A stretch of DNA of 64,000 bases from the NCBI GenBank assembly GCA_000827325.1, contig KN832875.1, positions 434,001-498,000 of the forward strand, written 5' to 3'. Below the pieces are notes generated by a model. The model did no database searches. It worked only from the letters and a program-made list of their open reading frames with translations, and was not told the DNA's origin. Position numbers and translations under genes: made by a program. Origin of the DNA: Oidiodendron maius Zn. Taxonomy: Eukaryota; Ascomycota; Leotiomycetes; Myxotrichaceae. Below, in pieces: positions 33,541 through 45,019 of the stretch (the first letter of the stretch is position 1; each line of letters opens with the position of its first letter).

Positions 33541-34359
33541 TCAATCCCTCGGAACGAGCTCCGAGTCAGATGGGGTTGAGGCTAGCTCGTAGGCCGTGCC
33601 GGAGACTCGGGTAGTAGCTGTTCTGTGGAGTATGTCTTCTTGAGAATTCACAATAGTAACTCTGGGAGGGTTCCAGTCCGGCCACTTCTCAATCTTGATC
33701 CGCTCAAGCACCCTCTCTGCATCATGAGGGAGTGTCCAGAGGGAATTTTCATCTCCACCCAGCCATGTATCTCCGTGGCCTCGAGGCCCGTGACGGTCGT
33801 CTGACCGAGTATCAGCACGGGAACCCGTGCGAGATATGTCTCCCAAAACGATTTTGACTTCCTTCAAATTTTCAAAAATATGTAGAGCCGTGAGTACATC
33901 AGTCCTTGAGAACATTGCGGGTGCTATCCTCCCTGGAAGAGCGATGGTCTCCATGGAGCTTGTCTCGACCGGATACTGGGCAGCAAACTCCTGTAGAAGC
34001 ATGGGATTAACTTGGTGAGAGAAGCAGATCACATCATAGTGTGGATCATAAAATGTCCCCAAGCGATTCTTTTGGAGGTCCCAGACTTCCAACTCCATGT
34101 AGCGTCTTCGACAAAAGACCAATGACTCGGCACAGACCCGCTGGATAACGTCGAGAGAAGGGTCATAGGTCGTCAAGGCCATAAACGATGGGATCTTGAA
34201 GGCTACCCTGCCAAAAGGGAAGTAATACCGGGCTCTGTTCCGATCGCTGTTGCGGTGCAAAACAATAACGCGGGGGTTCAGGGCAGCTCCCCATATCTGA
34301 AGACGTAGCTCTTTAGGCAGTGACGAAAACAAGGTAAACGTATCTGCAAACGGAGCCAT
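33541..34359 (-). CDS. 2EXR-domain protein (fungal F-box-like family)
   Basis: A single exon of 272 residues on the minus strand from the ATG at 34359. The start FTLFSSLPKELRLQIWGAAL is the 2EXR signature, followed by PRVIVL and an HQVNPMLLQEF region. The frame is open a further 63 codons upstream, but that stretch is Cys-rich and unlike the family, so the internal ATG is preferred. 2EXR proteins are expanded in filamentous ascomycetes and have no established function. An F-box-related adaptor role is suggested in the literature of the family but not shown here. Confidence 0.88.
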   Translation of the reverse strand: MAPFADTFTLFSSLPKELRLQIWGAALNPRVIVLHRNSDRNRARYYFPFGRVAFKIPSFMALTTYDPSLDVIQRVCAESLVFCRRRYMELEVWDLQKNRLGTFYDPHYDVICFSHQVNPMLLQEFAAQYPVETSSMETIALPGRIAPAMFSRTDVLTALHIFENLKEVKIVLGDISRTGSRADTRSDDRHGPRGHGDTWLGGDENSLWTLPHDAERVLERIKIEKWPDWNPPRVTIVNSQEDILHRTATTRVSGTAYELASTPSDSELVPRD

Positions 34360-34856
34360 GGCACAGGAGTTGCGCGTGCTGCAGGTAGAGAAAGCGGCCT
34401 TGCTAGTGCACTGATTGGTACAGGATATACACATATATATAATAACGAATACGCACTCTGGATGAGGAGTAGGAGCCCACCTCGGATCTTCTTGCACTTG
34501 CAACCGATGCGTAAATCCCCAATGATGCGAGGCTTGGTCCACACTCAACAGACAGACCGAAGAGTCATGGGCCTCGATATCCTCGCAGTCACGGCGAGCG
34601 TTTCAATCCGGGCTGAACCTCGAGGCGCACCGGTCAAAATGGCATCATCTGATGATCAGCATGATGCGGCTGGAAAGGGCGCCAACACGATCCCAAGAAA
34701 TCATGGTGTGTCTGTAGTAATCTTGACTAGTGCCGGTAAAATTGTTAAGTTACCTCCCGCGCCCGACCTCCACAATAGTAGACAAAGCGGCCGGACTGGC
34801 TTTTGTCAAGACAATAGAAAGGAAGCGATCCTTTACCACCTTACTACACGGGCCCC
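34360..34856. promoter_or_regulatory. Divergent promoter region
   Basis: Lies between the 2EXR gene (minus) and the cyclin gene (plus). Small ORFs here are not protein-like. No defined motif can be assigned. Confidence 0.45.
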
Positions 34857-36364
34857 ATGACCACCGTTGAGCCGTACAGACCAGCTCAGCTCGAAATACC
34901 TTCAGATGTTCCTTCTACCGTACGACGAACACATTCCCCTCCCAACGCCATAGCAAGAACCGCGATACCCCCAGCTGTGCCATCCCCTCCACGACATTCA
35001 GACTGGAGCTCTCCTCCACACAGACGCGACATACCCACCGCTCACGGACACGAGCACTTGATCACCATGGAGTCTGATACCTCAAGCCAGTGGCTCTTCA
35101 CCGATGCCGAGATCAACAGCACTCCGTCGACACTTGACAAGCTCCCCATTGTAGAAGAGCGATGCCGGCGAGCAAAGGGGGTGAATTTTATCATACAAGC
35201 AGGCATCCTTCTAAAGCTGCCCCAACTGACGCTGGCCACGGCGAGCGTGTTTTTCCACAGATTCTTTATGCGCTCCAGCATGGTGCCAGAAAGGGGTGGG
35301 CTACACCACTACGTATGATCTTGCTCCCTTGTCACTCTTAACCGCTAACTTTATATTCCGGATAGAATATCGCAGCCACTGCCCTCTTCCTTGCCACCAA
35401 AACGGAGGAGAACTGCCGCAAGACGAAAGAGATAGTCATTGCGGTTGCAAAAGTGGCACAGAAGAATGCCTCTCTTATTATCGACGAGCAGTCGAAAGAA
35501 TATTGGCGATGGCGTGACAACATCCTGCTCTACGAGGAGCTCATGCTCGAACACCTCACCTTCGACGTCGTTCTTCAGTCGCCCTACAATTATCTCTATA
35601 ATTTTCTACAGAAGCTTCATGTAGAAGATAACAAGCAGCTTCGTAATGTTGCTTGGGCATATCTGAATGACAGTTGCTTGACCATGCTTTGTCTGCTGAT
35701 GTCCCCAAAAGACATTGCTATCGGTGCGCTTTACTTCGCCGCGAAGTTTACTGGAGAGAAGATCCCCGATGATGAAGGTGGCGACCCATGGTGGACACAA
35801 CTCGGCGGAAGGCCAGATTTGATTATCAAAGCCGTTACAGTCCTCTACGAGTTCTACACAGAGAACCCACTGAAGAGAAGCGAGAACCCTTATGCGCAAT
35901 CTCCATCTTCAATGACCAACGAGGACGACCTAGATGGGACACGGATGAGGACATTCTCGTCCAGCCTGGCGACGCCAAGTCCGGAAGGCATGCATCGCTC
36001 TCAACGGTCGCAGAATGGGAATGTAGAACATACGACCGATGCTGAAGAATCAGCTCCCGTACTATTCAACAGCTCCTACACACCAGCTGAATCCAAACGC
36101 GCTGACGATTTAGGGTCGTCGGACGTTGCCCTCAAGGAAGCAGCTAATGACCCAGCAACGCACGAAGGTAATTCTCATCCAAATGGGATAGCAGAGCTTG
36201 TCCCTGTCAATGCTGTTGCTATCTCTGGCACGGCGACTTCTACCCCGAAGCGCAAGGCTGATGATGTGACGATGCCAGCATCAAAAAAACCGAAGGCTGA
36301 TTCTGCCGACACCGTCGCAACGCCAGACAGTGCAGAGAGCGAGGATGGAGAGTTGAAGGAATAA
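34857..36364 (+). CDS. pch1: Cyclin, Pch1 / cyclin T-K type
   Basis: Two exons, 34857-35312 and 35366-36364, 484 residues. The 53-nt intron (GTATGA ... GGATAG) joins LHHY to NIAATALFLATKTEENCRK, the core of the first cyclin box. The second box follows (WAYLNDSCLTMLCLLMSP, then IAIGALYFAAKF). The first 70 residues are Pro-rich and the last 180 are Ser/Glu/Ala-rich, with a basic patch (TPKRKADD, SKKPKAD) that looks like a nuclear signal. The layout matches fungal Pch1, the cyclin partner of Cdk9 in P-TEFb, which phosphorylates RNA polymerase II and Spt5. A cyclin K/L relative is the main alternative. A later in-frame ATG at 35069 (MESDTSSQW) is a possible start. Confidence 0.85.
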
Positions 36365-38332
36365 GGGAATATGACATAATCTGCATAGATATACTAGATT
36401 GCTTAAGAAGAGCGATAATTTTGCAGCGAGGCGTTTAGGGCTATCGAATGGCAGGCAGCATGGATGACATGGCGCTCTGGGTTGGAAATTCCTATGCACG
36501 GCCTAAGTGGAGCATGAAACTGATTACGATCATTTAAGAAGGTCGTCAAATCATAATGAAACCTTAAGCCTAGCCGCATTCTCTATGCTAAGTCGCTTGT
36601 GACTTGCCTGTTACATTTACGTCTATGAGCTTAATCAAAAATTCATCATCACTCTCAAGGCATGCCAATCATCCACTTTAAATGCTCGTAAGATCTCACA
36701 TGTTACTCCCTTCAAAAATCTCCTCGCTAAATATTGTGCCAGGCAGGTCGGGGAGCCTCCTAACAATGAGCCGGGCAAAGTGGAGTTGTTTATGCAGCAT
36801 GGCTAGAAATTTTCGTAAGGAGTACTTCGTATACCAGACTCCTTTGGCACCTAGGAAGCTTTTTAGATGCTCTCTGTTTTAACACGATAACAGGGAATGG
36901 AAGAACTTAAAATTGTGTGATGCCCTCTAGTATTCTGCGTCGTTCATATAGCAATATTGACTAGTCAGAAAAATATGCCGAGTTATTTATAAAGGTAGCG
37001 GTGAGACCAGTCTCCTGCAGGATTGATTTCAGACTCTTCACTGCTATGACTTTGCTTAGCTCCTCAAAGGCGGCGCGCATCCAGTTCTCTGCTTGACCAG
37101 AATTGGCTGTATGGGATATTATTCTGTATATCTCGCTCGCACTTACGTGGTCCATCTCAGTGTCTATTCTTGAAAAAAGGGAAAAACGAAAGAGTACATG
37201 TATGCAGCAGCATCTGGGGATAAAATGGATTGCGTGAAGTCTATAATGCGATAGTATATAAAGTCAAAGACAGAAACCCATACTTAAAGAATCAAGGTGT
37301 AAGAAACTGGCTAACTAAGGCATTCGGAATGGCCGCAGGAAGCAAGACCCTTCAGACGTAATGGCACCACAAAAGAGAGACTAAAGCTTTTGCTGATTTG
37401 GCCCTCACTTCACCACACTCGTGGGGCACGAGATTTACCACATTTTGAGCTGGGAGATATGCTTTCTACATCTGTCTCAGACGGCTTTCACAATATAATG
37501 CCCGAGAGCTATCCAAGCTCCGCACAGATCAGCCTCTGAACTACGTCAGGCTTAGCTTGGTGCCAACCCCTGAGATGCAGTATATCGCGCGGCCAGATAT
37601 TGGCCTAAACTGGGGCTTTCGCTGGGCGTCGAAGGGATACTAAGTTTAGCCCTGTCAGAGGCGGGAAGATGGTTAGAGTTTTCAGGCTGTCGGCCCAGGG
37701 CAGAGGAAAGTTCCTGAGCCAGAAGCGCCGGAAGCACCTGGCGGGAGAGCCCAGCCTCTGGTAGGAAGAGATTTCTGTTATTTATGGCAGCGGCTCCGAG
37801 TTCTTACTTTGATGGCGTTGTCATTGGAGTCGGTTCCCCAGTTCAGGGGGTCGGGGATAATCCCCTGTCGAGCCCTGCCTCATTTGGCAATTTCTGGGCT
37901 TCTGTTGGAGAACAGGGGCGGCTCATCGAAGCGATCCTTATATTAGCAATACCACCTCGCACCACAATAAGCTTCGTCCTGGCGCCCTCGGTAGGGATAT
38001 TCAGGTACGAGGAGAATGCTGATCAGGGTCCCGGGTTTCCCCCTTTCCCCAAATCGGAGCTCACGGAAATAACGATGTTCGTATTAGGAACCCCTCTTGG
38101 CAGCCCGATGGAATCTCTTCTCCTTCCATGCAGGATGAGACACTGCCGCCTCTGTCACTCTCTTTCATTGTTCTTTGTTCAAATCATCGCAACCTCCGAG
38201 CTTCCAGGTGGTGTGTAATACAAGTTGCGCATCTCAGGCCGGACTGTTACTTGCTCGCACATACAACTGAGCAGGATCTCAAAGCTCCCGAATTGCGGAG
38301 TGCTTCCCTTCGACCAGCCTCCAGGAGAGGCA
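36365..38332. other. Long intergenic region, no supported gene
   Basis: Two kilobases, AT-rich to about 37350 and more balanced after. A 65-codon minus ORF at 36961-37155 and a 145-codon plus ORF at 37784-38218 were considered. Neither shows a family or a splice-consistent continuation. The last 500 bases are the likely promoter and leader of the F-box gene at 38333. Confidence 0.45.
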
Positions 38333-40546
38333 ATGGAGCGCCCTCAATATTATTACCTTCCTGCATCAGTGGCAAGCACGAGGTCGAGTTTCGAATCGCG
38401 ATCCAAAAGCCCTATCAGTATTGCCTCCTCCATTGAGTACCAGTCCTCGCGTACCAGCACCGATTCGTTCTTCGCCCATCCAGATGCGAGTCATGCGCCC
38501 TTCCCTTCCCCAACATCAAGGCCTCATACTTTTGGCCCTGGTGCAAAGCGTTCTTTCACCGAACCGATCGTGCCTATTCGTCGACATGGGCCCAGCGGCC
38601 ATGGAAGGCCGCAGGTATACACGACCTTAATAACACCGCAACGGCTGTCTAGAGGACCATTAAGCCCAACAAATCCTCTCGGTCCAGCGTTTGGTGTGAG
38701 ATATAAACCGCCTGTTCCGGGAACGGGATTCAAAAAGTTACCGGAAGAGATCTTGCTGGTCATACTAGCCGAACTAAAGAAGCTGCACTTGGATGCGGGG
38801 AGTTTGAGCTGTGCAACATGCTGGATGAGAGACCTCGTTAACCTGAGCCTATCCAACCAGAAATGGTGGCGTGCAGCGAGATGTGCACTGTACGAAGACA
38901 TCCAGCTGAACGGCGCAGATTCTACCTTCCACACGAAGAAGAAATACAAGTTGAAATATGGCATTAGACTCAAGCTCCTGAGGCGGACACTTCAATCTCG
39001 ACCAGAGCTCGCAGCGTATGTCAAGTCATTGAAAGTCCCGGCAATACCAGCTGGGGTCAAGGCAAAAAGGGAGCTGGACGAGTATCTCGACCTTGTCGCA
39101 TCTTTGATAATGGCATGTCCAAATCTAGAGCGCTTACCCGGCTTCTATCCGGCATACAACCACACATTTTCTAGGTACATTCATGCTCTATCTACCAGAC
39201 CGAACCTGAAGGAGGCTGTGTGGGTAATAAATCCAAGCCCAACCCAGCGTCAGCATCGGTACACGTCTTCAGACGATGCCCAGTATCTCGACCCTCTCAT
39301 GGCACCAGCCGCCCTCCTTCCAGAGCAGTGTGTCGACTTTCTCACTTATCACTCAAACTGGTCAAATTTGAAAACTCTCATCCTCCATAGTAACCCAGGT
39401 GGTACTATTGACTCTCTATTATTTGCGGATATCTGTAACCACGTCCCGTCTATCGAAAACTTGCACGTCTCTTCTTTTCCAACGCCAGCATTTAACGACT
39501 CAACATTGATCTCACTTCCACCCCTTAAGTCTCTCAGACTCGAGAATCTCCCTGGCATAACTCCTACCGGACTCTCGAATTATGCGTGCCTTGCTACTAG
39601 TAATACTCTGACTTCATTGTCCCTGATATCACTCCCGCTGCTGTCACTTCCCTTGCTCGCACGGCTATTCTCCCATTTAGTCAATCTAAAACGCTTCACT
39701 CTTTCACAGGCCCCAGCGCCTGACTTGCCCATCGGCACGGAAATTTACCTGCACCCCTATCTAGTAGCGCAAAACCTCGAATATCTACACTGGGAGATAA
39801 CAGAACCAGATAATGACAGAGCATCTAGCATCCTTGCAAAGTCCATTCTTCATTCGGGCTTCCCTTCTCTTCGAACCATCCGCGCGCCCACTGACTTTGA
39901 TGGAACTTTCCAAGCCCTCTGCAGACCTAGGGGCAGGATCGAGGTACCCGTTTACCGAAGCCGTGAATTTGGCAACGACGATATGAGCCCGAGTACGAGC
40001 ATTTCAGCCGTTTCACCTCCGTCGTCAACTTGGTCGGCGATTGCCAGCCCAGTCAGCCCCAGCTTCCTGATGTCCCCGCGCAGGTCCAGTTTCTCGACAG
40101 GCATACCTTCTGCAACATGCATTAAAGATGCCCCCGAGATCAAGAAACGGGGTCTGAGCCTCCACGCCGCGCGTCGCATGGCCCAGAATCGCATCGATGC
40201 CGCGCAGGCCATGCCCAGATTCCACGTCATTATTTGGAATGAGGATGGCGAACTAGTGGAGCGACATCATTTTGGCGGGTTTATCGGCAGTATCTTGAGT
40301 AAGATCTCCTATTCCCTGAAGCCAGATGTCGAGGGGGCCGATGAGGCAGTCGTGTCGGTGGAAGGGCCTTGTGGATTACTGGATGAGAGTGAAGAGACGA
40401 ATGTGAGGGATGGCTGTACAGGTACCTGGAACTCTCGACAGGTGTATTATAGCAAATCAGGCAAAAATGCTGCAGTGAAGGATCGGTGGTGGCATACGGA
40501 GCGCGGGAGGAGGAAAGAGGTTGACTTGGAGAAATTCTTTGGGTGA
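38333..40546 (+). CDS. Large F-box protein, fungal
   Basis: A single exon of 737 residues from the ATG at 38333 (context CAATGG), preferred over an ATG 36 codons earlier because the upstream piece looks non-coding. An F-box core lies at about 135-180 (FKKLPEEILLVILAEL). A leucine-rich-repeat-like middle follows (SNLKTLILHSNPGG, LKSLRLENLPGITP, TLTSLSLISLPLL), then a Ser/Pro linker and a basic C-terminal domain (HVIIWNEDGELVERHHFGG, RWWHTERGRRKEVDLEKFFG). F-box proteins link substrates to the SCF ubiquitin ligase through Skp1. The target is unknown. The N-terminal 120 residues are Ser-rich and likely disordered. Confidence 0.9.
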   Translation: MERPQYYYLPASVASTRSSFESRSKSPISIASSIEYQSSRTSTDSFFAHPDASHAPFPSPTSRPHTFGPGAKRSFTEPIVPIRRHGPSGHGRPQVYTTLITPQRLSRGPLSPTNPLGPAFGVRYKPPVPGTGFKKLPEEILLVILAELKKLHLDAGSLSCATCWMRDLVNLSLSNQKWWRAARCALYEDIQLNGADSTFHTKKKYKLKYGIRLKLLRRTLQSRPELAAYVKSLKVPAIPAGVKAKRELDEYLDLVASLIMACPNLERLPGFYPAYNHTFSRYIHALSTRPNLKEAVWVINPSPTQRQHRYTSSDDAQYLDPLMAPAALLPEQCVDFLTYHSNWSNLKTLILHSNPGGTIDSLLFADICNHVPSIENLHVSSFPTPAFNDSTLISLPPLKSLRLENLPGITPTGLSNYACLATSNTLTSLSLISLPLLSLPLLARLFSHLVNLKRFTLSQAPAPDLPIGTEIYLHPYLVAQNLEYLHWEITEPDNDRASSILAKSILHSGFPSLRTIRAPTDFDGTFQALCRPRGRIEVPVYRSREFGNDDMSPSTSISAVSPPSSTWSAIASPVSPSFLMSPRRSSFSTGIPSATCIKDAPEIKKRGLSLHAARRMAQNRIDAAQAMPRFHVIIWNEDGELVERHHFGGFIGSILSKISYSLKPDVEGADEAVVSVEGPCGLLDESEETNVRDGCTGTWNSRQVYYSKSGKNAAVKDRWWHTERGRRKEVDLEKFFG

Positions 40547-40811
40547 GTATAATACATACAGGCAACATATTGCTAATATGTATATTTAATGTCTAACATA
40601 TAATGGACGGGAATGCATACCGGGCGTTGGGGCTTGTACTGTACACTAGTGGTGGATACGCTTCAGCAAAATATACCCTGTTTTGTACAATTGCTTTGAG
40701 ATATATGGGATACATTGCTATATTTTGTGTCGTACAGTCATCACTTAGAGGTTGACTTTCCTCACATTCCAACCTCATCCCACAATCTTGTCCATGCATG
40801 CAAACTGCCTC

Positions 40812-41617
40812 TTAATCACCCAAGGCCAACTTCCAAAGTCCATCTCCCAGATAGTGCGCATCCTCCACCACTGGACCTTTCCCCTTCTCTTTAACCTCCT
40901 TCGTCCCCATACTTAACAGCCCCACCGCACACGCCTCCACCTTCCCCTCCGCGCACACCACCACAGGCTCGCCCGGCTCCAGTTCCCTGCCTCCATAAAA
41001 GCCTTCGCCCTCTACAGCCGTCTCTCCATACTTTCTCGTCTCTTCTGAATTACCCGTAGGTAAGCGGCCTCCTGCGGACGTCAGCCCGGGCGCCATGAGC
41101 GTGGCGCCGGAGAGCACGAAGCGGATCGCGCCGCGATCGATGCGGATGGAGGGGAAGCACGTCGGAAAACGGTGCACGAGGCGCAGGTGCGGGAGCAGCA
41201 AGTCGGTCATGTGTTGATAGAAGAGAGGTGTGGAGCCGATAAGGTAAAGGGTTACTCTGTCTGGTCTATAATATGGCAGAAGAGAGGAAGCCGTCAGCAT
41301 GGGATTTGCGTAGCCTAGACATAACGGCAGAAGCTTTGGCATGCGTGGGAGGGCAATTGGAGAGGGAATGAGTTAGGCGGGAAAGGGAGCTAGGTACATT
41401 TTCATAGCATCTAATTGCTCTTTCTTCGGTACAATTTCATCTATGTGAGGCGCTAGGAGAGGGTATGTCGTTGTGAGTTGCGTTCGCAGCGAGCGCTGGA
41501 CGGAGGATTTCACTTTGGATTTGGATCCGGGAGAGATGCTGCCAGGATTAGCATATGTGCGGGATTACCAAATCGATATAGAATAGAGGAGCATCTGACA
41601 TACTCCTTCTTAAACAT
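40812..41617 (-). CDS. tma20: Translation machinery-associated protein Tma20 (MCT-1)
   Basis: Three minus-strand exons, 41617-41604, 41538-41398 and 41265-40812, 202 residues. The 14-nt first exon (MFKK) is followed by a GTATGT donor. The next exon reads DISPGSKSKVKSSVQRSL, then HIDEIVPKK. The 132-nt second intron leads to PDRVTLYLIGSTPLFYQHM. The C-terminal PUA domain is complete (LSGATLMAPGLTSAGGRLP, VVVCAEGKVEACAVG, GDGLWKL). Tma20/MCT-1 with its partner Tma22/DENR helps ribosome recycling and reinitiation. The segment NSEETRKYGETAVEGEGFYGG is longer than in many homologues. The tiny first exon is the typical fungal structure. Confidence 0.95.
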
Positions 41618-41931
41618 CCTGACGAGTGTTTTGTGTAGTTGAAGGTGGGCTAAATAAATATATATGTGCGATTAAGGAGGTTTACGATTGAAACTCCTTG
41701 CCCCGCGATTCGGGTGCGAATAAAGACCAATGGCGCATTTGAGGGGGGAAGGGGTGTATTGATCACGTGATGTTATGTTCGACGAGGGAGTATTCTGGGC
41801 GCATGGGCTTTGAAATTATATAGGGGAGATTACAGATGGGAAAATATGACAGGAAGGAGCGCAAGAGCCACGAGATAAAATCCAAGATGCCAGGGTAATA
41901 TGTCTATTCACACATTCTCTATTCGAACCCT
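41618..41931. other. Intergenic upstream of tma20
   Basis: Promoter of tma20 (minus) and 3' flank of the I78-like gene. Nothing else was noted. Confidence 0.45.
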
Positions 41932-42269
41932 CTACTGATGATCGACATGAGACACCGTTCCATCCTCTTTTAGGTGCACATTCAATCTAAAAAGTCAGCC
42001 TCTTAATTTGTTCAATGGTTCAAAACTAACTCACCGATCTGGCTTGAAGTCCTTGGTCACAATGGATCCGGGCTCGATGATGCGGGTCTCCTTTGGTAAG
42101 TCGGATCGGGCAAAGGTCCGCACAAGAGTAAGTATATAGGCGAAAAGATTCAATAGACACCTACAATTTCATCGTGGGCATCGCCGAGCTTCTTGCCAAC
42201 CAACTTATTTTGCCATTCTTTGGTCTTATCACTGCCAGTGTTGGTGGTCACGGGATCAATAAGAGGCAT
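41932..42269 (-). CDS. Small proteinase inhibitor I78-like protein
   Basis: Minus-strand exons are 42269-42165, then a second ending at 42035 and a third 41986-41932 (TAG stop). Readings are MPLIDPVTTNTGSDK, EWQNKLVGKKLGDAHDE, FARSDLPKETRIIEPG, VTKDFKPDRLNVHL and KEDGTVSHVDHQ. This is the I78 (Asp/Glu-type subtilisin inhibitor) pattern of fungal 70-80-residue proteins with the GKK...LP...R.I.PG...T.D..PDRLNV order. Such proteins lack signal peptides and may inhibit serine proteases. Oddity: the expected acceptor before TFARSDLP (around 42118) reads GCGG, not GCAG. The only canonical AG (ending 42091) would delete eight conserved residues and give 71 instead of 80 residues. The gene is therefore either mis-sequenced, uses a non-canonical site, or is damaged. 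Confidence 0.8.
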
Positions 42270-42858
42270 ATTGAGGGAGTGATTGATGATGAGAGATCGA
42301 TGCTCTGGTGGTGGAAAGGGGTTTGGTATTGAGTATGGTCAAGTGGTTATGGGTATGTTTTGCTTAAAGATTTCGGAGATCGTCATAAGAGATTCAAGCA
42401 AGATATAAAGATTCAGAGCAAGATCAGGCTGCTAACAAAGTCGCCTTGCCCATCCTCGGTGACGTATGCTAGTCACGTGCAAAGCACACCCAATGTCTCC
42501 TTGTGGGGCATCATTCTCGGCCTTGTTTCTTAGCTTTACGTTCCCTAGCTAGAAGGGCTTTCATGAGCGACTTCAAGAATGGGGGCGAACACGGTGGTGC
42601 AATAAAATAGTATTCGGCTGTGCTCTCACGACCTGCTTTCAGAGCTGCCTAGATCATAGGTACCAGGGTGCGCTGCCTTCAAAAAGATAAATGTACTAGA
42701 GTAGACTCATTACTTTCTCATGTCCAATCCACGCATATTTCTTTCGTCTACTAATATCAATGAGAACCCATCCCTATTTCATCCAAACTTGCCCTTCAAT
42801 CCTCACAAGATAATCCTCCTGGTGTTGCATTCCACTTTCTCAGTTATTTATTGCGGGT
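42270..42858. other. Intergenic, promoter of the I78-like gene
   Basis: Holds upstream sequence of the I78-like gene (minus) and the 3' flank of ish1. No additional gene is supported. Confidence 0.45.
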
Positions 42859-45019
42859 CTACAACTCCTCTTTCGCCCTGTCGGTCGCTTTCTGTGCCTT
42901 CTCTTGCGCACGATGTGACGCATAAGTTGTATCCTCCTTGGTCCAGTGGGTTGCCTTCTCCACCTGCTTGCTTATTTGCTCCCATCCTGCAGCCAGGCCA
43001 CCCGTCAGTTGGTTTACAACCCATTGCACTGCTCTTTGTCTATGAAGTTGTCAGTGCTAGCTCTATAGCAATGTTCACAATTAAGAAGTGGAGGACACGA
43101 CACATACAATTGCACCCATATCGTGCCTTGCGGTGTGGTGGTTCCATACTTGAACCAATTCCTGAGATGTCTCGAGTAGGCGATCAGCTCATTTCTGCTT
43201 GAGCCTTGCGGAACGTTGAAGCCATATGAATCAAGGTAGTTTTTGAGCTCTGACTCGGACCACGTGTCGAAGACGGTGTCTCTTGCCGCATCGGTCTGCT
43301 TAGCTAGAAAAGAGGTGGCAGATGCATAGGCTTTACCTCCAGAAGTAGAGGCTGAGCTGTAGGCATCTTGCGCTGCGGAGATCAGTTCTTCACGTGTAGC
43401 AGATGATTTCTTGCCAACTTTTTCTGCGGCCTTATTGCCGGTAGAAGTGAGGTACGACCTGCGCAGTCAGTATTGTTGTGGGGCAGTAGTACAGATCAGC
43501 ATACCTGAGATTATCAACTGTCCAGGTGTCAAACGTCCAGGCTGACCATCCAGTAGCAGCTTTATGCTTGTTCAATCTTACAGCTGCAATTAGATCATCC
43601 CTCTTCCCTGATTGCGGGACAGGGACACCACGAGCATCAAGGTAAGCCTTCAGCCTGGAATTAGACCAGCTTGCAGCCGCACTATTAAAAGCATTCTCGG
43701 CTTTCAATTGTGCATCTTCAGTGGCCCTAGCATATTTATTGCCGGCTGATGAAGTGGCAGCTCCAAATGCAGATACGGCTGAGGTAGATGCTTGAGAAGC
43801 AGCAGATTGAGCGGCATTTGTTAGCTGGGCGCGGTGGTGGCGTGCAATAGCAATGAGCTCATTACGTTTGCTACCTTGGGGGACTCTGATTCCATTTGCA
43901 TCGGCCCATTCCTTGATTTCTTGTATATTATTAGTGTTGCACTACATGTCGTATATTGAGGTACTCACGTGAATCAGACCACGAATCGAGGAGCGCATCA
44001 CTGAGGGTCTGAATAGTATCGGCAGCTGACTTCGACATAGAAGCCTGCAGGCTGCTCAATTTTAGATTTGCGAGATGAGAATTCCTGCGGACACTAGCAA
44101 CAAGTTCATCTCTAGTTGTTGGCTGTGGTGCTGGGAAGCCGTGAGAGTCTAGCCATTCTTTGAGCTCTGAATCCTGTTATTAGCCTTCGTATGTGTTTCC
44201 CCTCGAAATGACCTACCAGATTCGGACCAGGCCTCATAAATCCAATCGCCGGGGTAGCTAACAGTGTCACCAACTTTCTTCGCAGTTGTCTCGAAATTGG
44301 ATCGAATCTGTTGAATAATGGTATCACGTTTGCGCGGTTGCGGCACAGGAATACCATGCTTATCTGCAAACGCTTTAAGTTGTGAATCTGTCCAGCTGCA
44401 AACCGTTAGTATAGTTCTCTAGCGATACGTTAAGTGAACTCACGAATCAAAGATCCAATCTTTAACATTACTCCATGCATCCTCAGCTTTCTCTTCAGTC
44501 TCAAACCAATTTTCCTTGACCTGATTCAACAAAGTTTGTTTATTACTCGCCGCTGTGCTCTTAGTCTCAATGCCTTTTTGTCTCAAGAAGGATGTGAGCT
44601 GAGCAGGATCCCAATCGCTATAGGGGGCAACGACTTTAGACTGCCAGTTCTTTTTGACGAGGTTCTCAAGATCTTTACGGTCTGCCGGCTTAGAGTATGG
44701 AATATTGTAGTCCGAAAGCCATCGCTCTAGTTCAGTTTCGTGCCATTTGTTATAGACTGAAGAGGGTATGTTAGCTGCAGCTGTGAGAACAAGTGGCCGA
44801 TTAGATATAGTAATTGTACAGTATGACGTTTCATCACCTTGGCATGTGGCCCAGGGCAAGCTCACAACATCGTAAAGGAGTATTCCAATATGATGAGAAG
44901 AAACACATATCGGTTAGGGAGAAGAATCGAGAAGTCATACCAGTTTTACTAAACCAGTTGCTCGCAATAACTCCTTCGGCCGCAAGACCAAACAGGAAAA
45001 GCTGCACAAACAGCTTCAT
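42859..45019 (-). CDS. ish1: Ish1/Msc1-type stress protein with eight repeats
   Basis: Seven minus-strand exons: 45019-44941, 44756-44444, 44395-44217, 44166-43969, 43919-43505, 43458-43108 and 43039-42859, 571 residues. A cleavable-looking signal peptide (MKLFVQLFLFGLAAEGVIAS) is followed by eight copies of the approximately 45-residue Ish1 module, typically W[ST][DE]S-L--[WY]L---G-PVPQ---R-ELI, e.g. DSWTDSQLKAFADKHGIPVP and EAWSESELKEWLDSHGF. The C-terminus is helical and charged. S. pombe Ish1 sits at the nuclear envelope and is induced by stress through Spc1/Atf1; budding-yeast Msc1 is related. The 184-nt first intron is unusually long for this window. Exon joins were fixed by module phase. 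Confidence 0.93.

Noticed and set aside
37784-38218. 145-codon plus-strand ORF upstream of the F-box gene
   Set aside because: Low-complexity hydrophobic and Pro-rich reading with no family or splice link; more likely leader or promoter sequence.
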